NCBI GenBank assembly: GCA_905221605.1
Contig: CAJNDS010000163.1
Coordinates: forward strand, 1-64,000
Origin: Symbiodinium natans
Lineage: Eukaryota > Sar > Dinophyceae > Suessiales > Symbiodiniaceae
Reading direction: 5' to 3'
DNA length: 64,000 nt
This document shows, one piece after another, positions 48,110 to 61,439 of the stretch (position 1 is its first letter; each line of letters starts with the position of its first letter). Under the pieces are notes generated by a model that was given only the letters and a program-made list of their open reading frames with translations, had not been told where the DNA came from and made no database searches. Position numbers and translations under genes: made by a program.

Positions 48110-50223
48110 GGCAGGGCTCCTTGAATCTGCTCATGGATTCAGCAGCTCGATCTGGACCTCGTTACCTCGATGAAGCGTTTGATATTCTAGAGGCCGATCC
48201 GACAGCTAGGAGAGTATTGCAAGCAGTTCGTGCTGTGTTGATGGATCATGCCAGCCAGGAAATGCAGACTCAACATCTGAGTGCCGACAAGTGCGCGGCA
48301 GATCCCGACAGTGGGGTTGCCTGCGCCAGCATGGATCGGCAGTGCTGTTCTGGACGCCAGGTACACTGTCTCCATCCTTACCAAGCACCTATCTGACAGA
48401 ATCTCTGACAAGAGGTAGCGTCCACAATTCCCGCACTTGACTTGTGTTGCACGTTTGTTCCGTGAGGCGCGTTCCCCGAGGAGTAGCCATGGTGGAGCGC
48501 TTCCTGCAGACTCAGCCAGAAGATGTAGATGAGGCCATGTCTCAATGAGCCCCAATGTTGTCCCGCCGTACTACCAGAAAATCAATGGTGCACAGATTGC
48601 CCGTCAGAACTGCGCCGAATGCTGAGCTATGCTGTGCTCAGAGAGGTTCTTGTCAACTCCTTGCTGGACGTCTTCTGCAAGCTTGGCGACATGCCTCGGC
48701 TCGAGGTGTCTTGTTATTTTGCAAACAAGAAGCGAAAGAAACGAAAGACGAGCGACAGGGACAAAAACAAAAACCACAATCTCTTCATTGCAGAGGCGAC
48801 GCTGGGCAAGATGAAGGAGTATGGAATCAAGGGCTCAGCTGTCACATACGGAACCATTGTGAAGGCCATCGCTTTCTTACAAAGGATGTCGTTGTGCGAT
48901 GTTGTGCGATGCCGGTGACAGGCATATGGACATGCAGGCAACATCGATAGAGTAGTGGAGGTCGCGCCGTTTTAGTGCCTTCTCGCAAAACTTGGAACTC
49001 TTGTCCCATCACGCCACTGTGCAGCAGGCCTGGGCAGAGATGCACCGAGAGGGTCTGGAGGCCAACGCGGCACCTCGGACTCAGAACGAATGTCTTGGCA
49101 TGTCTTGGCTTCTCTTCTGGTTGGCACATCCACATCAGCGTTCGCTAGACGGCTTGGCTCCAGGTGACGTATGGATGCATGCTCGACGCTTGTGTCAAAT
49201 GTGGTCACCTCGACAAGGCTGTGCTGCAAGGTTTGTCGTGTGTTTGGGGATAAGTCGGCATACTTTAATACAGGCATTGTGCAGTCCTGATCAGGCCATT
49301 AGGGCCTCAAGGGACAAGCAATGACTAGCATGCAGCCTGAAGCTCGCATGTTTGCAGACAGAAAGTCCTGGCCACGTTCACTAGCGCACAAAATGACATA
49401 AAATGTCCTAAATTCACTGACGTGACAGCGGTGGCCTGCATGTACAGCTCAGGGCAGAGTGAGTATAGCTGAGCACGTACCTTGATTCCCTTTATAACTG
49501 TGCCAGGCACTGCAGACCTTTGAGATCATGAAGCAGCGTGGCCTCCATCGGAACACGATTTTGTACGCCACGCTTATCAAGGCATGTGGGAATTGCTTGG
49601 AAGCGTCATGGATCTGATTCCATTCTCTGCAGGGCTTCGCGAAGTCAAAAGACCCGTCTGCAGCAATGAATCTGTACCGGGAGATGCGCTCTGAGCAGGT
49701 TCCGTTCTGGACTCAGCATACGCCCGTCGGTACTTGCTTCTAGTATTAATTCAACTTTATTGTAGTGAATTTTGCGCATGCAGGAGTGTTCTATTCTGAC
49801 GTTCTAGTGCAGAACGTCGTAGTTGCACGTTCTGGATTACATATACCTGAGAACTTAGGTGCAATGTGGTCGTCTTCAACAGCCTGATCGATGCCTGCGT
49901 CCGCGCATGTGATTTGCAGGGTGCTGCTGAGGTTCGGACGCATGCTTTCGCCGAATGTTGACCATGTCGACCGTGTTGTTGGACTTTGCCTCTGTCACTG
50001 TGCCGGAGGTTCTACAGGAGATGACGGCTACGAACGTGAAACCGGACCTGATCACGTGCTATTCCCAGCTGCGCCAAATTCTAGTCCGAAGATGCAGTTC
50101 TCCGACGTCTCCAGCGCACTCCAGCGCACTCCAGTGCACAGCGTTCCTAGGTTCAGCACCTTGATCAAAGGATACTGCAGCAGCGGGGACTTGCCGAAGG
50201 CCAGGGAAGCCGATCAGATCTGA
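48110..50223 (+). CDS. Pentatricopeptide repeat (PPR) protein, multi-exon (boundaries approximate)
   Basis: Short plus-strand exons encode PPR-like helix pairs: NLLMDSAARSG (about 48123), VLVNSLLDVFCKLGDMPRLE (to 48705), ATLGKMKEYGIKGSAVTYGT (from 48796), AWAEMHREGLEAN (about 49028-49066), VTYGCMLDACVKCGHLDKAV (49164-49230), ALQTFEIMKQRGLHRNTILY (about 49506), GFAKSKDPSAAMNLYREMRS (49633-49698), NVVVFNSLIDACVRACDLQG (about 49863), VLQEMTATNVKPDLITCY and TLIKGYCSSGDLPKA (50151-50223). The introns are about 90 bp or more, of GT-AG and GC-AG type. The 90-base intron at 48706-48795 has no stop. PPR proteins bind organelle RNA one base per repeat. Exact splice sites are not certain, and the start and end of the gene are not identified. 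Confidence 0.65.
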
Positions 50224-50239
50224 TCGCAGTTGCCTTGGC

Positions 50240-50820
50240 AAGGTTTTGTCACCCTTGGCCTCTTGCGATTCTTGCCAAAGAGGGCTGTTGGCGCATTCTG
50301 TATCCTTCTTTCCACCATAGCTGCCGCGTTCCGACGTGCCCAGCTTACACCAAACAACAGACCCCAGAGCCGACCACCCCAAGCGCCACGTGCACAAGGC
50401 CCCCACCGGATCACGCCCAGAAGCAATAGAGAAAGAAGGTGGGTCTGCTCACACCCTTCACCTCGAACACCAAGCCGCACCAAGCAATGGGCAAAGCATG
50501 ACAAAGAAAGCATTTTCCTTCTACCTCCTCCCTGACGATGGCTTTTGACGAACGACAGCAGCTTAGCCTCCCGCAGGCCAAAACGGTCCCCATCGCCTCA
50601 TCGGCTCCAACAATTCTCGCATTTCTTGAAGCCCTGGACTATGTAGTGGAAAGTATGTGAATTCGGCCTCTTTCTCCGTGACCTGTGACATTTTTTGAGG
50701 TTATTTTGTTCTTTTTTGATACTACCTTTTGATACTACCTGGTTTCTTGTAAGGCATTCTTTGCCCAGCCTCTTTTCTCGGTTGTTTTGGTTGTCTGTGG
50801 CTGTTAATGCCTGATGAGGC
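50240..50820. other. Unassigned stretch after the PPR exons
   Basis: Mostly intron-like or intergenic sequence. A short frame from the ATG at 50537 is not recognised. Confidence 0.35.
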
Positions 50821-51200
50821 CCCAGAAGAACCCTAGACTCTAAACCCTGAAGCCGAGAAGCCCAATACCTGAAAGCATGAAGCCCCAAAGACCAAACCCG
50901 AACCTGACAGGCATAGCGGCACAAGCCAAAAAAGCTTTGACCCTGAGCCCTCAGAACAAGCACCTGACACCCAAGAACCCAACCCCTGCCAAAACCTGAA
51001 AGTGGCCTGAACCCTGAGGCCCTAAAAGAAATCCTGGACCCTAAGCTCGAATCTCCAAACCCTAAACCCTAAACCCGAAAACGTAAGGCTTCTAAAACAT
51101 GAGGCCCCAAGGACCCTGAACCCCAAAGGCCCGAAAAGCCTAAGCCCTCAAACCATGAAACGCCGAAGCCCCTTGCAGAGCCCGGACCCCGGCAACCCCC
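50820..51200 (+). repeat. Degenerate telomere-like tract
   Basis: Many ACCCTRAAC-type units are interspersed with unrelated bases; the clearest run is near 51056-51075. It is more decayed than the block at 45171. Confidence 0.5.
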
Positions 51201-53750
51201 AAACCTCAAAACCCTCCAGCCAAGAAGACAACAAAAGCAAACTCAAATTAGCAGAGCAGGAAGGACATGACAATCGACTCTGGGGAGTCCTTGGTGGAAG
51301 GAGCAGGTAAAGGCTCAGAAGCTGACAGGTATGTCACCGAGGTAACCCCAAACAAGGGCAGCTAAGCCACTCAAAAGGGCAAGAACAAGCAGCATAACAT
51401 CCATCGCACCTTATGTAGGCAAATATAAGTGGCACCGTACGTTTACACATGTAAACCTCCACTACACACCACGCCGATAGCTATCCTTTCTGGCCACACA
51501 GATAAATGGGCGGAACAAGGTGTTGCGAATACGGCACGTGAAGCCCGCCATGCCTAGCTAGTTAGTCACTCATCTCCCTATCCGCGAGTTGTTCACCTGT
51601 TTTTCCACGCACCGAACACGAGACACGCCGAAGCTCTTACGCAAGGTATCCGACGCTGTGCAAACAAAGGATAAAGGCGACAACGTCTGTGTGACGATCT
51701 TCCCCAGGACTCTGGATGCCCGACGTGTTTTTCAATGCTCTAGGCCCCTTTCCTTCCGAGTGCGCTGTTGTGCACTGCGCCGGTATTTCCGTTTGGTGAT
51801 CAAGATTTTCAACTTGAACCCTGTCTCGGCCTGAGGGCAAGGCCCCGCACGCCCGGATGGTATACCAGCAATGTGGAAATTTGCAGAGCTACACATTTCA
51901 TAAAGGCTTCGAAGAAGCCACCTGGAAAATCGCAGACATAAAAAATTATATTCAAAGGGGAACCTTCAACCCTCCAGCTTTCCGACGAGGCAAGACCCTC
52001 CTGCTGACAAGTGTTGCCTCCTTGCCCATCTGTCTAGTTGATCAGAAGCGGACCCCTTGCATAGCCCAAATATCCTAAGCCGGACAAAAACCACCTTATT
52101 AGAAAACACCTCTCATATGCTGTTTTTGTAGCGATCTCGCCACCGATGCTTCGTCCACACCCAACACTAAACAGCAGATACTGCTGCCAAGGCAGCTAAG
52201 TCCCTCCGAGTTTTTTTTGAGACACTCGTCCATCTCCATGAAATTAGAACTTGTAGTTCACGACTGGCCTCAACTTCAGGTTTTACGTACACGGTGGTGG
52301 TTGCATGAAGGTCGTCTGACAGATTTTGCGCCGATTTTCTTGGGAAGAGTATCGGGCCACTTGTCACCACGAGTTTTTGCAGCCCCCCGGAACCCCGGTT
52401 GTTGTTATCATCGGCTATCTCTACAGGTGCCCCATCACCAATGTATAGTTGCACCCCGCTGTGAGAGGCGATGCGACTTCAAGAAGAGCCGCAAACTCAG
52501 AATGGTCTTGTGTTCATGTGTGCTCAAGACTTGCTGACTCCTACACGATATTGCCCGATGCCCTTGACCGTGATGGATGGAGCTTTACGATGGACGTCGA
52601 TCGACATCGATGGACCGTTTGCTTTTCACCGTCACCTTTGCATACCCACTGCAGATTGGGCCAAGCGAGCAGGTGAGAGGCTTCGAGACCTCGCGAGCGG
52701 TTCGCTTTTGCTCGCTGTGCCTCCTCTGAGCCTTTGCGCAACCCTTTGCAAGAGCAAGGGATCATGCCCGGACGGCTGTTTGAGGTTCACGGTTCACGGG
52801 GCTCTGTGGAACAACTCCCACCAAACCTTGGCAATCTGGTGTCCCCTTCCGTTTTTTGTCCTTATTGTGGCATCGGATTTGCCGACGTGTGCAGCCACAC
52901 TGCCGGCTTGAAAGGTTTTTCCACGTACTTGAGAGCAATCTGCTGAGAATTGACATCGTTCTCCTTGACACCTTTCATGCAAATTCCGTACACTCCGCAC
53001 GCTTCTCTGATCCAGCTTGGCGGAACTTCAGGTTGCAAGCTCGTCATCTCGAATGCGACGTGCGCCCGTCTTTTGTTCAGACTCCATCTTTTTGACAAGT
53101 CGCCATCCCGAACTTGATGTGCACCGTTGCCGTTATGCCCCCCGCGCTGCAATCATCTGACAGGAGATTGTGTATAACTCGCTCTTGGAAGGCTGCGTGA
53201 AGGCACGTCTGATGTGCTGTGTTGACATGTCTGGATTTCCACCTTCCATAGACGTTTTTTTTTCCGCATAGGCCGGTGACCTTCAGCTCGGCCTGGGCCT
53301 GAGCACGGAGCCGGTAAATCTCTTGTTCCACCCTTTGTTGGGCTGTTCAGAGTCAGCTGCCCTCCTCATAGCGGATTCTGCCGGCGCAGTTTGGCTGGGT
53401 CATTCGAGTTCATGCATTCATGGTGAATGGTTTCTGGCGTTTGTGGGAGGACACTTGCGGTGTTGGCGTAAGAAATCGGGGTAAGAGCCGCCAGGGCGAC
53501 AGTGCCCTGAGTAGTTGGTGACATTTGGTGACCCTCAAGATCTTAAGCAGCTTCGGCTCTGTGGTGCGCTCCCGTACTCGTTCATTGCTGGCCGCTTCCA
53601 GACCACCCCGAGGCTGATGTCCCGATGTCACTGCGCCTCTGTCACCCTTTGTTGGACAAGCCTTTTCCGACATAAGCAACGTGCTCAAAGTCAAACGTAG
53701 GCATCGGTTTTCACATTGGGTCTTTTTGGGCGGGCCTGCCCTGGATATGT
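51200..53750. other. Unassigned region between two PPR exon groups
   Basis: ORFs on both strands show no recognised domain. It could be a long intron of one PPR gene or the space between two. Confidence 0.35.
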
Positions 53751-53838
53751 CAAGTGAGTCAAGGGCATGTTGATGGGCATACCGTTACCCTTTGTGCACA
53801 GAGGGATAGGGTTTCAAAGTTTCAAAGGGAGGGTTGCA

Positions 53839-54921
53839 AAGGCCTGCGCATGTTCTCGGAGATGCGGCACAAGCACGTCCGGCCAAGCGCGGTGACGTTT
53901 TCCATTCTGGTCAAGGCAAGGGAGGGCAACCAGTGGACAACCAGTGCTGCAAATTCATGCTGTGTATGTTGTATATGTTGTTGTGTTGTGTTTGATGCTG
54001 GGTCTTTCGGTGCAGCTTCTAGCGCATGCTGGACGTCTGGATTTGGCTGTGCACTTGGTTGCGAAGGACTGCCGGATGTCAGTGTTAGCTTGCAAGACGT
54101 GACGGGCTTCTCATGTTGTCACAGTTAAGAGCGTGGCATTCACAACCCGCTCAGGATTCGTCGTAACTTTCCAGTTTCTAGCGGTCAGGCCTGTGAATTA
54201 TGCTCCGTGTGCAACATGAGGAAATGCGACAGATACACGGCGTGCAACCAACACGGATGGCCCTAGACTTAAAGCAGAGCATTCTTGCATTCTTGTTCGC
54301 TCATCACGAGAGACAGAAGAAGAAAGAGAGTCGTGTCTTGGTGTGCCTGCCGCATCCCAACCAACACACAAGCTCTGTTCATGGTCACAAGCGAAGAAGG
54401 AATCCGCGTCATGTGTGTGGCCTTTCAAATGCAACGTCAGAGCCTGTCTGGATTTGCCTTCACGAACACGGCCAGCAAGGTTTGGTCATGCCTCATCACT
54501 TCCTGCTTGAAATCGCGCGACCTCAGCAGAGCAGACCGTCCCTCAGTCGTAGCCGAAGGCCTTTGAGTCGAATCAAGCCGTGAAGGTGGGTTCAGAGGCA
54601 TGGGGGGGTACTTGAGGCACGTGAGGCACTTGAGGCACTTGAGCCTGTCGGTGTCATGCTGCACGTCCACGCCAAATGTCTGGCTTCGCTACTACTCGCT
54701 ACTAAGACCTTGAGGTCATGGCCTTGGACCTTTTGGACAATGATGCAGTGTCGCTGGGGACTGCCTTGCCTTGCTCCATCCATCTTCCTTCTGACACAAA
54801 GGCTTGCAAATCTTGGCAAGCTTCTTCTTTCTCTTGCACTTTTTGCAGGACAGGGCGGGTGTCAATGTATGGTGCCGTCATCGAGGCGAGCATTGCACGC
54901 GGCGAGGCCGATGCCGGCACC
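53839..54921 (+). CDS. Further PPR exons (approximate)
   Basis: Plus-strand segments continue the PPR pattern. They are LRMFSEMRHKHVRPSAVTFS followed by ILVKA (53839-53919), LLAHAGRLDLAVHLVAKDCR after a CAG acceptor (from 54016), EEMRQIHGVQPTRMA (about 54218-54262) and VSMYGAVIEASIARGEADAG after a TTTGCAG acceptor (about 54858-54921). Spacing and frames require introns between them. They may be the 3' half of the gene at 48110-50223 or a paralogue. Confidence 0.5.
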
Positions 54922-54982
54922 AGGTTTGATTTCTGATTGGCGGTGAGACCGTGAGACCTTGTCCGGACAACTCCGGCTTTAG

Positions 54983-55291
54983 GTGGGCACGGCCCTGCAA
55001 TTGACTGACTGCGCCTTCAATCGTGTGAATCGTGCGGAACCAGAGCAGGACCCCAGAGCAGAGGTCTTGTCGGAGTGCATGTTTGCCGTAGCTGCCGTAG
55101 CCTACGCCCCATGGCCTCCAGAATCTTTCACGAGTGCCTCTCCTGAGGGGCCGGCACTGTCTGTGGATCTTCTGAGACGAGTCTTCGAGACAGCCGGCAT
55201 GCGGGGTTTGGAGGTGGCAGCCTCTGTTGGGAAGTTGGGACGACGCAGAGTGTTTGTGGAGGGATTCGCGAGGGATTCGGGCCAAAGCTGA
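54983..55291 (+). CDS. Unrecognised ORF, possible terminal exon
   Basis: A frame of about 102 codons includes VDLLRRVFETAGMRGLEVAA and ends at a stop at 55291. It follows the last PPR-like exon on the same strand and could be its continuation. No domain is recognised. Confidence 0.3.
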   Translation: MGTALQLTDCAFNRVNRAEPEQDPRAEVLSECMFAVAAVAYAPWPPESFTSASPEGPALSVDLLRRVFETAGMRGLEVAASVGKLGRRRVFVEGFARDSGQS

Positions 55292-55299
55292 TTAGGGCT

Positions 55300-58200
55300 G
55301 ATTATAGGGCTCAGGGATTGTGCACTTATCGTTCAGGGGCCTGCAGCGGAAGACATGCGCATCTGAACGATCCTTCTGCAAACCACGCCAAAGAGGAATG
55401 AGGCCGAACATGTTGAGAGGTTTGCAGCAAGCTCCCCTGAAGTCACGAAATCTCTCGTAGCGTGGCTTTAGTCTCTGCATGTTCATCGAACCAAACTCTC
55501 CTTTCTCTGGATGAAAGTGATGCTGTTGTCATGCTTGATGCTCGGAGCCCGCCTCGCCGGCGAAGCGTTTGTCGTGTTGTACGATGTCACGACACTGTAG
55601 GTTGCTCTGGTTGCTCTGGTTGTCTTGTAGTCGATTGACTCCTTACATTTGGAGCCCGCGCCAGTTCTGTTTCCCTTCACAATGGGGAGATTGTTCGTGA
55701 TGCAGGCCGATGCCCAGCAGATCCTCAATTCCATTGGGCATCACCTGGACAGCAATGTAACCTGCATGCAAGGAGCTGTTTACGTTGCAGTTGAGAGCAG
55801 AGCAGGGTGCCGTGAATTTGGAAACTGCAATATGTTTGAATGTGCCTTGCTTGTCCTATAAAGCTTCCTTTAACAGAATCCCTTTGCTTTCGTTCTCGAG
55901 TGGTGAGGTTCAAAACATGCTCAGGGCGGCTTTGGAGGTCGCAGCCAGCCAAAGGCGTGAGACCAAGGGCAGCTGAAGTGGTGATACAGTGTGCGAATGT
56001 ATCATAGAGGATCGTACCTTAAATCTTTCAAGCGCAGGCCACCACAAGGCGATGACGAACCAGGTGTGGTTGAGAATGAGCCTGGTTATCGTAGCCAAGC
56101 CCCGTGCGCTTGGCACTTGTGAAAGTCTGTGTCGCCCATGCTGTGAGGCACGTTTGCACGATCTGTCCTTCCCTCAGTTCGTCGTCTGCACGCCCCGTTT
56201 CTTGTTCGATGCGTGGTTTTGGCTGTGCTATCTGTATCATTCCGTATCTCACTCGTCTTGCGCTCTGCGGGCACAAGGTTCTGGATGACAGCCACGTCTG
56301 GTCGCGGCGAAGCTGCAGATGTGTAGATTGCCGGAGGGCTGTGGAGCGACGGGAGTTCCAAAAATTGAGGCACTGGGAGCCATCATATCCTTCAGCCTAC
56401 ATGCAGGCGCGAGCCAATGGAGCAGAATGCTGGGGGATGCATGGGGAAAATGTAGAGCACGGAGAGCATATGGAGAGCATGGAGAGCATGAAGAGCTGAG
56501 GATTCAATGGCGAGGCCGTGGTTTGTTTGGTCGGGGTGCAAGGAAGGGAGATGTTTTTGCGCCTGAAGAATCCATTCCAGGTGTGAGGCCTGGGATCCCT
56601 ATGCTTGGCAGCCCGATGACTCAGAGAGTTTCTCTGCATTTCTCTGTTCCAAAATCGTGCAAATATTGCCGGACATTCGGCCTTTCTGAAAAAACAACCT
56701 GCTCAACGTGCTCAAGCCCCGCAGATGGCATTTGGAGGGTGAGGGTATTCCCCAGAGGGCCCAGAAAGGCGCGAGGCCAGAGAGGACGCAGGGAACACGG
56801 AGAATCGACAAAGTCGCAGGTCCGGACCAAAGAGTAGAAGCAGGCCAATAAAACGGGATATCACGCACCCTCACGCACCCCTGCCTTGCCGGGGACGAGA
56901 AGGGGAAGTGGGGCGAGTGATCTGAAGACGTCCGCGGATTGTGAATGCATGTGCATCCTTAAGGTACTCCATCGTGCCCCCCTTCCACAACTCTTGGCCT
57001 GGTGACGTGTCCGCCTCAGCCCAGCTGAGCACCCAAAAGTAGTCAGAGTGCGCACTTGCTGCTTGCTTAGGTCTCGCGCTTCCACGCCTGGTCTCAAGGT
57101 CCAATCTGGGCTGAAGGCGGCGAAGGTGGCGGAGATGGTGGAGGGTTGCTTGCGAAGCCCAGCAGTGGCCACATGCTCATAAGTGGCGAAATGTGGCGAA
57201 ATGGCAGGTTGGGGCTCTGGCAGAGGCGGTGGGATCGGGGTGCTTTCTTTTAAAGTTTGAGAAGCTTGAGTGCTGTAAGCGTGCAAGCTCGGACGGTTGA
57301 CGGTCTTTAGAGGTGTCCTAGAAGCATCGCGTCCTCTGAGCATCTCGAAGGAGGCGCTTCGATGCTCGTTTGCTTTTTGGGGCGCATGTTGGGGCGTCGT
57401 GTTGAATTTTCTCTCATGTTCCATGAAGCGCAGGTGTCAAACGGAGCTTCTCAGCCCCACCCCAAGCCCATGTAGCCATGAGCCTGCCGAGCCGAGCAAG
57501 CGATGCCACATTCTGGCAAAGCCTGAAATCCGTCACGCTGTATCGGGCTTCCTTCAAGCATACACAAAAGCATACGCAAGCAGTCTAGGTCACTGGATTT
57601 TGATGACCCTCTAACTCCAGCGCTGCGACATGCGAAGGCCGCTGCATTGCTTGAACCTCTCGCCCCTGACCAGACATGCACGCCTTGCTAAATCAGCAGG
57701 CCGTTGAGGATGAGTACACCCCAGTGACAACAGCTGGTAAGCTGCGCTGGCGCACTTGGACCTGGGTCTTGGCCTGTCCACAGCTCACGCGACATTGTGC
57801 CGAGCTCTGTGCCAGGTCGTCGGCATGTGCAAGCTCCTTTGAGGACTGTGCTCTTAGTAATTTCTACTGCAGGCTCTGCTTTGTGATGCCACCAAAAGAA
57901 GGATGGATTTGGAGACGATCTCATTCTTCAAAAAGTCCTCTTCAGCGAGGGTCCCCTCCTCAAACCTGAGCTTATGTTGCCGAAAACAGATTTTTGTGCA
58001 TTCTGACGTGCTCTGAAGGGCACTTTTGACGGTACACTGTTCCGAAGTCGGGTCCAGCGCAGGTAGAGCCTTCTCCCAAGTGCCAGCCTTGGATGTTAGG
58101 GTACATGAGGGATGAATGGTGTCGTGACGTGAGTTCTTGCACCTCATTCTGACAGTCTCCCAGTTTGAAGGTCCATATGGAGGTGCCACCAGGTCTCTGA

Positions 58201-61040
58201 AGGGCCTCCCCGCTCAGCTGGCATAGAAACCAAACTTCTTGTACTCAGACCTCTTATGCCCCCCGAAAAGCAGACATCGTAGACAAAGATGAACCCTTTC
58301 TCTGGCCGCACAGCTGACAGGCAATGTGCCAATTCATCTGACGTAGGTGTAGGCAGGTTTGAGCTGACATCAGCCGGAGTTAATGTCGACTGATACCTGT
58401 AGATGCAGGAGTTTGGACCAGGGGATGCCATTGGACAGCTGTTGATGGACCAAACTCCATGCAGTTCCTTTGACTAGCTGAGGTAAATGCTACTAGACCT
58501 TTACTTGGCAGCCACGCGCATCCATTGCTTGATGTAGGGTAGATCCAAGCCAAGATGCCGGGTTTATGTTAGTACCCACCCACTTTCTGATACCTTGTTA
58601 GCTATATCTTGTTAGCTATTTCTTGTTAGCTGTTTCCGCAACTTCTGTTCCAACTCGCCTCCTTGCCACAATGCCGAAATCCAGCACTGCCCCTCGCGGT
58701 CAGTTCTCTTGCTGAGACGGATATGAAAGAATCACTTTCGCCGCTCCAGACATTGCATTGGATGCGCTCGGCTCTTGAAAGCCAGCTGTCGCTGCTGTGC
58801 CCATACAATGGTATGATGCACGAGCAGCTTCAGATCGTGCCAATGTTCGTGCATGTAGAGTAACAGAGTTTCCAACTCAAAAAAGCCTAGAACACTTCGT
58901 TCTGAGCTGGGCTCGGCGAAAGCCGAACTTCTCGAAGTCCAATACTCCGCGAAGCAAACTGTTAAGCTGCCAAGCTCCCAAGAGCTCCCTTTGGCGTTAT
59001 GTATGTTATGTGTGGTCTTGAGCTGTGCTCAGTGAGAATAGGCTGCAGAGACATTCGCGCAACAGCTCGGCGAAAGTCAAGCAGCCCGGGCGTGGACACG
59101 TCCTCGTGGAATTTATGGTAGGGATGGGTTTGAGAGCCCGATGTCAGAATCCCACCGTGCCATTGCACGCAGTAGGCATGTAGGATGTGTGCAGCCATTT
59201 GCTGTCGAAGAACATCGAGGAACCTGCAAGTCGCGCGTCTTCGGTTGCACATTTGTGTTTTAACAGCAAATGGCTCCAAGCAGCCCAGGCAAGTGCTTCA
59301 GCGTTTCAGAAGCTGTGTGAATCTTGAGGCACTGCGGTTGCTCTGGCCTTTGGTGCCATACGAAACGCTTTCCACCCGTCACATGGTGTATCGAAGACAA
59401 AAAGCTAAGCCACTGGAAAGGAAGGCGTTTTGGTAGGAAGTCGCAGTAATTCCCTTGGGTGGCCGTGGCGAAGCTTGGCCAAGCTTCAGGGCGTGGAAGG
59501 TCAAGGTCACGGTGCCTTTGGGTCGCCAGTTCCACTGTCCGTCCCTCGGATTCTTAGGTTCTGTTGCTGATCGAATCATGGAGTCCGTGGGTTCAGGTGG
59601 CGCAGACTGGCCTGTCACTGGGCGTGAGCTGCATTCTCACCCAGAAAGTTTTGGATTGAGAAGAGCAATGGTTCTGGCAGCACATGTTGTTGTTTTTGGT
59701 ATCTGGAACTCACTGACCTTATGTCAGAAGTGTTTAAAGGACCATGTCAATGTGTACACATACTGTGTCCGCAAAGCCAGACAAAAAGACGTGGGCCAAG
59801 CATGCATGCGCTCATGTGCAAGTTGTTGGCTGATGTTGGCTGCACTTCTTTTTGCTGCTTTGTGCCACGATCTTCGGGACAAAGTGTAAGTTCACCCAAC
59901 ATCGTTCTAGCAGTTGGTTAAGCTAAGCATCCCACACCAGCTGACCTAGCCGCATGAACATGAAGCGATGAACCTGCTTGGGATATCCACAGACAACCCA
60001 GCTCAGAATTTTGGACTTCGTGCGCTGCCATGAGGTGGGGGGATTTCGTATTCTTTCCAAACCCTTCCAACTGTGCGAATAGACCGGATGGGCGCAGGCC
60101 GAGTGAGAGCGCTAACGATGATCTTGATGCAGAGGCTTGGAAGAGACAAATCTCCAGTGTTTTAGAGCACCTTGTTGATACTGCAGTGATACTGTATGCT
60201 TCTGTCCCAGGACTTGGTCCCCGACAACTGGTTCATAAGGCCTGGCACTTGGCTGATGCGCAGGAAGCTGCGGGAAGCTGCTGCAGCGAGCCGGAGCTGT
60301 GATCGTGTGTGGCATGGCAGGTTAGTCCACTGCATCGCGTGGCTGTTGACGTTGGTGCTTTCCGCTGCTCGGCATGACCCCATGTGCCATCATTCCGACA
60401 TCTACAGATCAAGTCTCGAAGGTCTTAAGCATCGTCTTCATAAGCTACCAGCTGTATGCCTTGCACCTTGGCTCATGGGGCTTCGCCATGTGACTCCCTC
60501 TTTTTCACCATTGGCTTCCCTTGCAGGTATCTGCCATATTGTCGGGCGAAGCTCCTTGGAGATGCTTCATATAGATTCCCGGAGTACTTCTACAGGTCAC
60601 GCTGCTCCTGCTTGTGCCCCCTTGTGCTCCGTGGGTGTTCAACCTCCCTTGTTGTATGTTCCTTCACTTGGTTGCCGAAGCGCAAGCTTTTGTTGGCGCA
60701 GGGTCTGGGGAAATGATGCTACGGATCTCACCTCGGAGCACTGGGGGTACCTTGGTGCCTGTGCTGCAGTGACCTTCCTGAGCCTCAGGCGCGCTGCTAC
60801 TAAGCATTGCATCAAGTATGCAGCAGAACCCATGAGCAGCAAAGCATGAGGTGTGTGTGGGTGTGTCTGGGTGTCTTGTGCATCCTTTGTGTGTGAAACT
60901 CCAGCTGGGTACAGACTGGCTTAAAGACCGCAATGATGTGCCATGGAAAGAGCAGGCAAATCTCGTCTCAAGATGCTTGCACCTTTCACAGTTTCACGGC
61001 ACAGCGTGAAAGATCCACAGAGTGACGGTAGCCGCTATTC
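55300..61040. other. Gene-poor region, nothing assigned
   Basis: Many short ORFs on both strands lack recognisable domains. There are imperfect GGAGAGCAT repeats at 56455-56495 and GT-rich sequence near 60850. Frames at 58144-58431 (minus) and 60030-60302 (plus) look more protein-like than the rest but match nothing that I know. Small exons may have been missed. Confidence 0.4.
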
Positions 61041-61439
61041 AGCCCGAACAAGAGTAAAGGATGTCTCGTAAAACAGCAAAATACAAGACCATGGAGTTTG
61101 CTCCGTCTTTCATGGCCCTGCATTCGCTTGCTCCTCACAGAGGACTTCAGGCAAGCTACCAGGCTCCAGAGCCATTTTTCTCAGGCCGCTGGGTGCGTGC
61201 ACAGGTTCGACGGGAAAGTCAAACAGGTGCCCGTGATGCCCGCTGGCCACACGCTTTTCTCATCCTGGCGCTGTCTGCTGGGTGGGCGAATGTTCGCCCA
61301 AGGAGATGCAGGCGAAGTGTCTCTTTTCAAAGAGGTCGGGCAATTCAGCGGTCCAGTGAATCCAGCAGCATTGCCCCCGTCCCTCCGGCGTCGAAGGGCC
61401 TTCGCAAGCTGTGGTCTTGTGCAATATTTTCGTGGGTCA

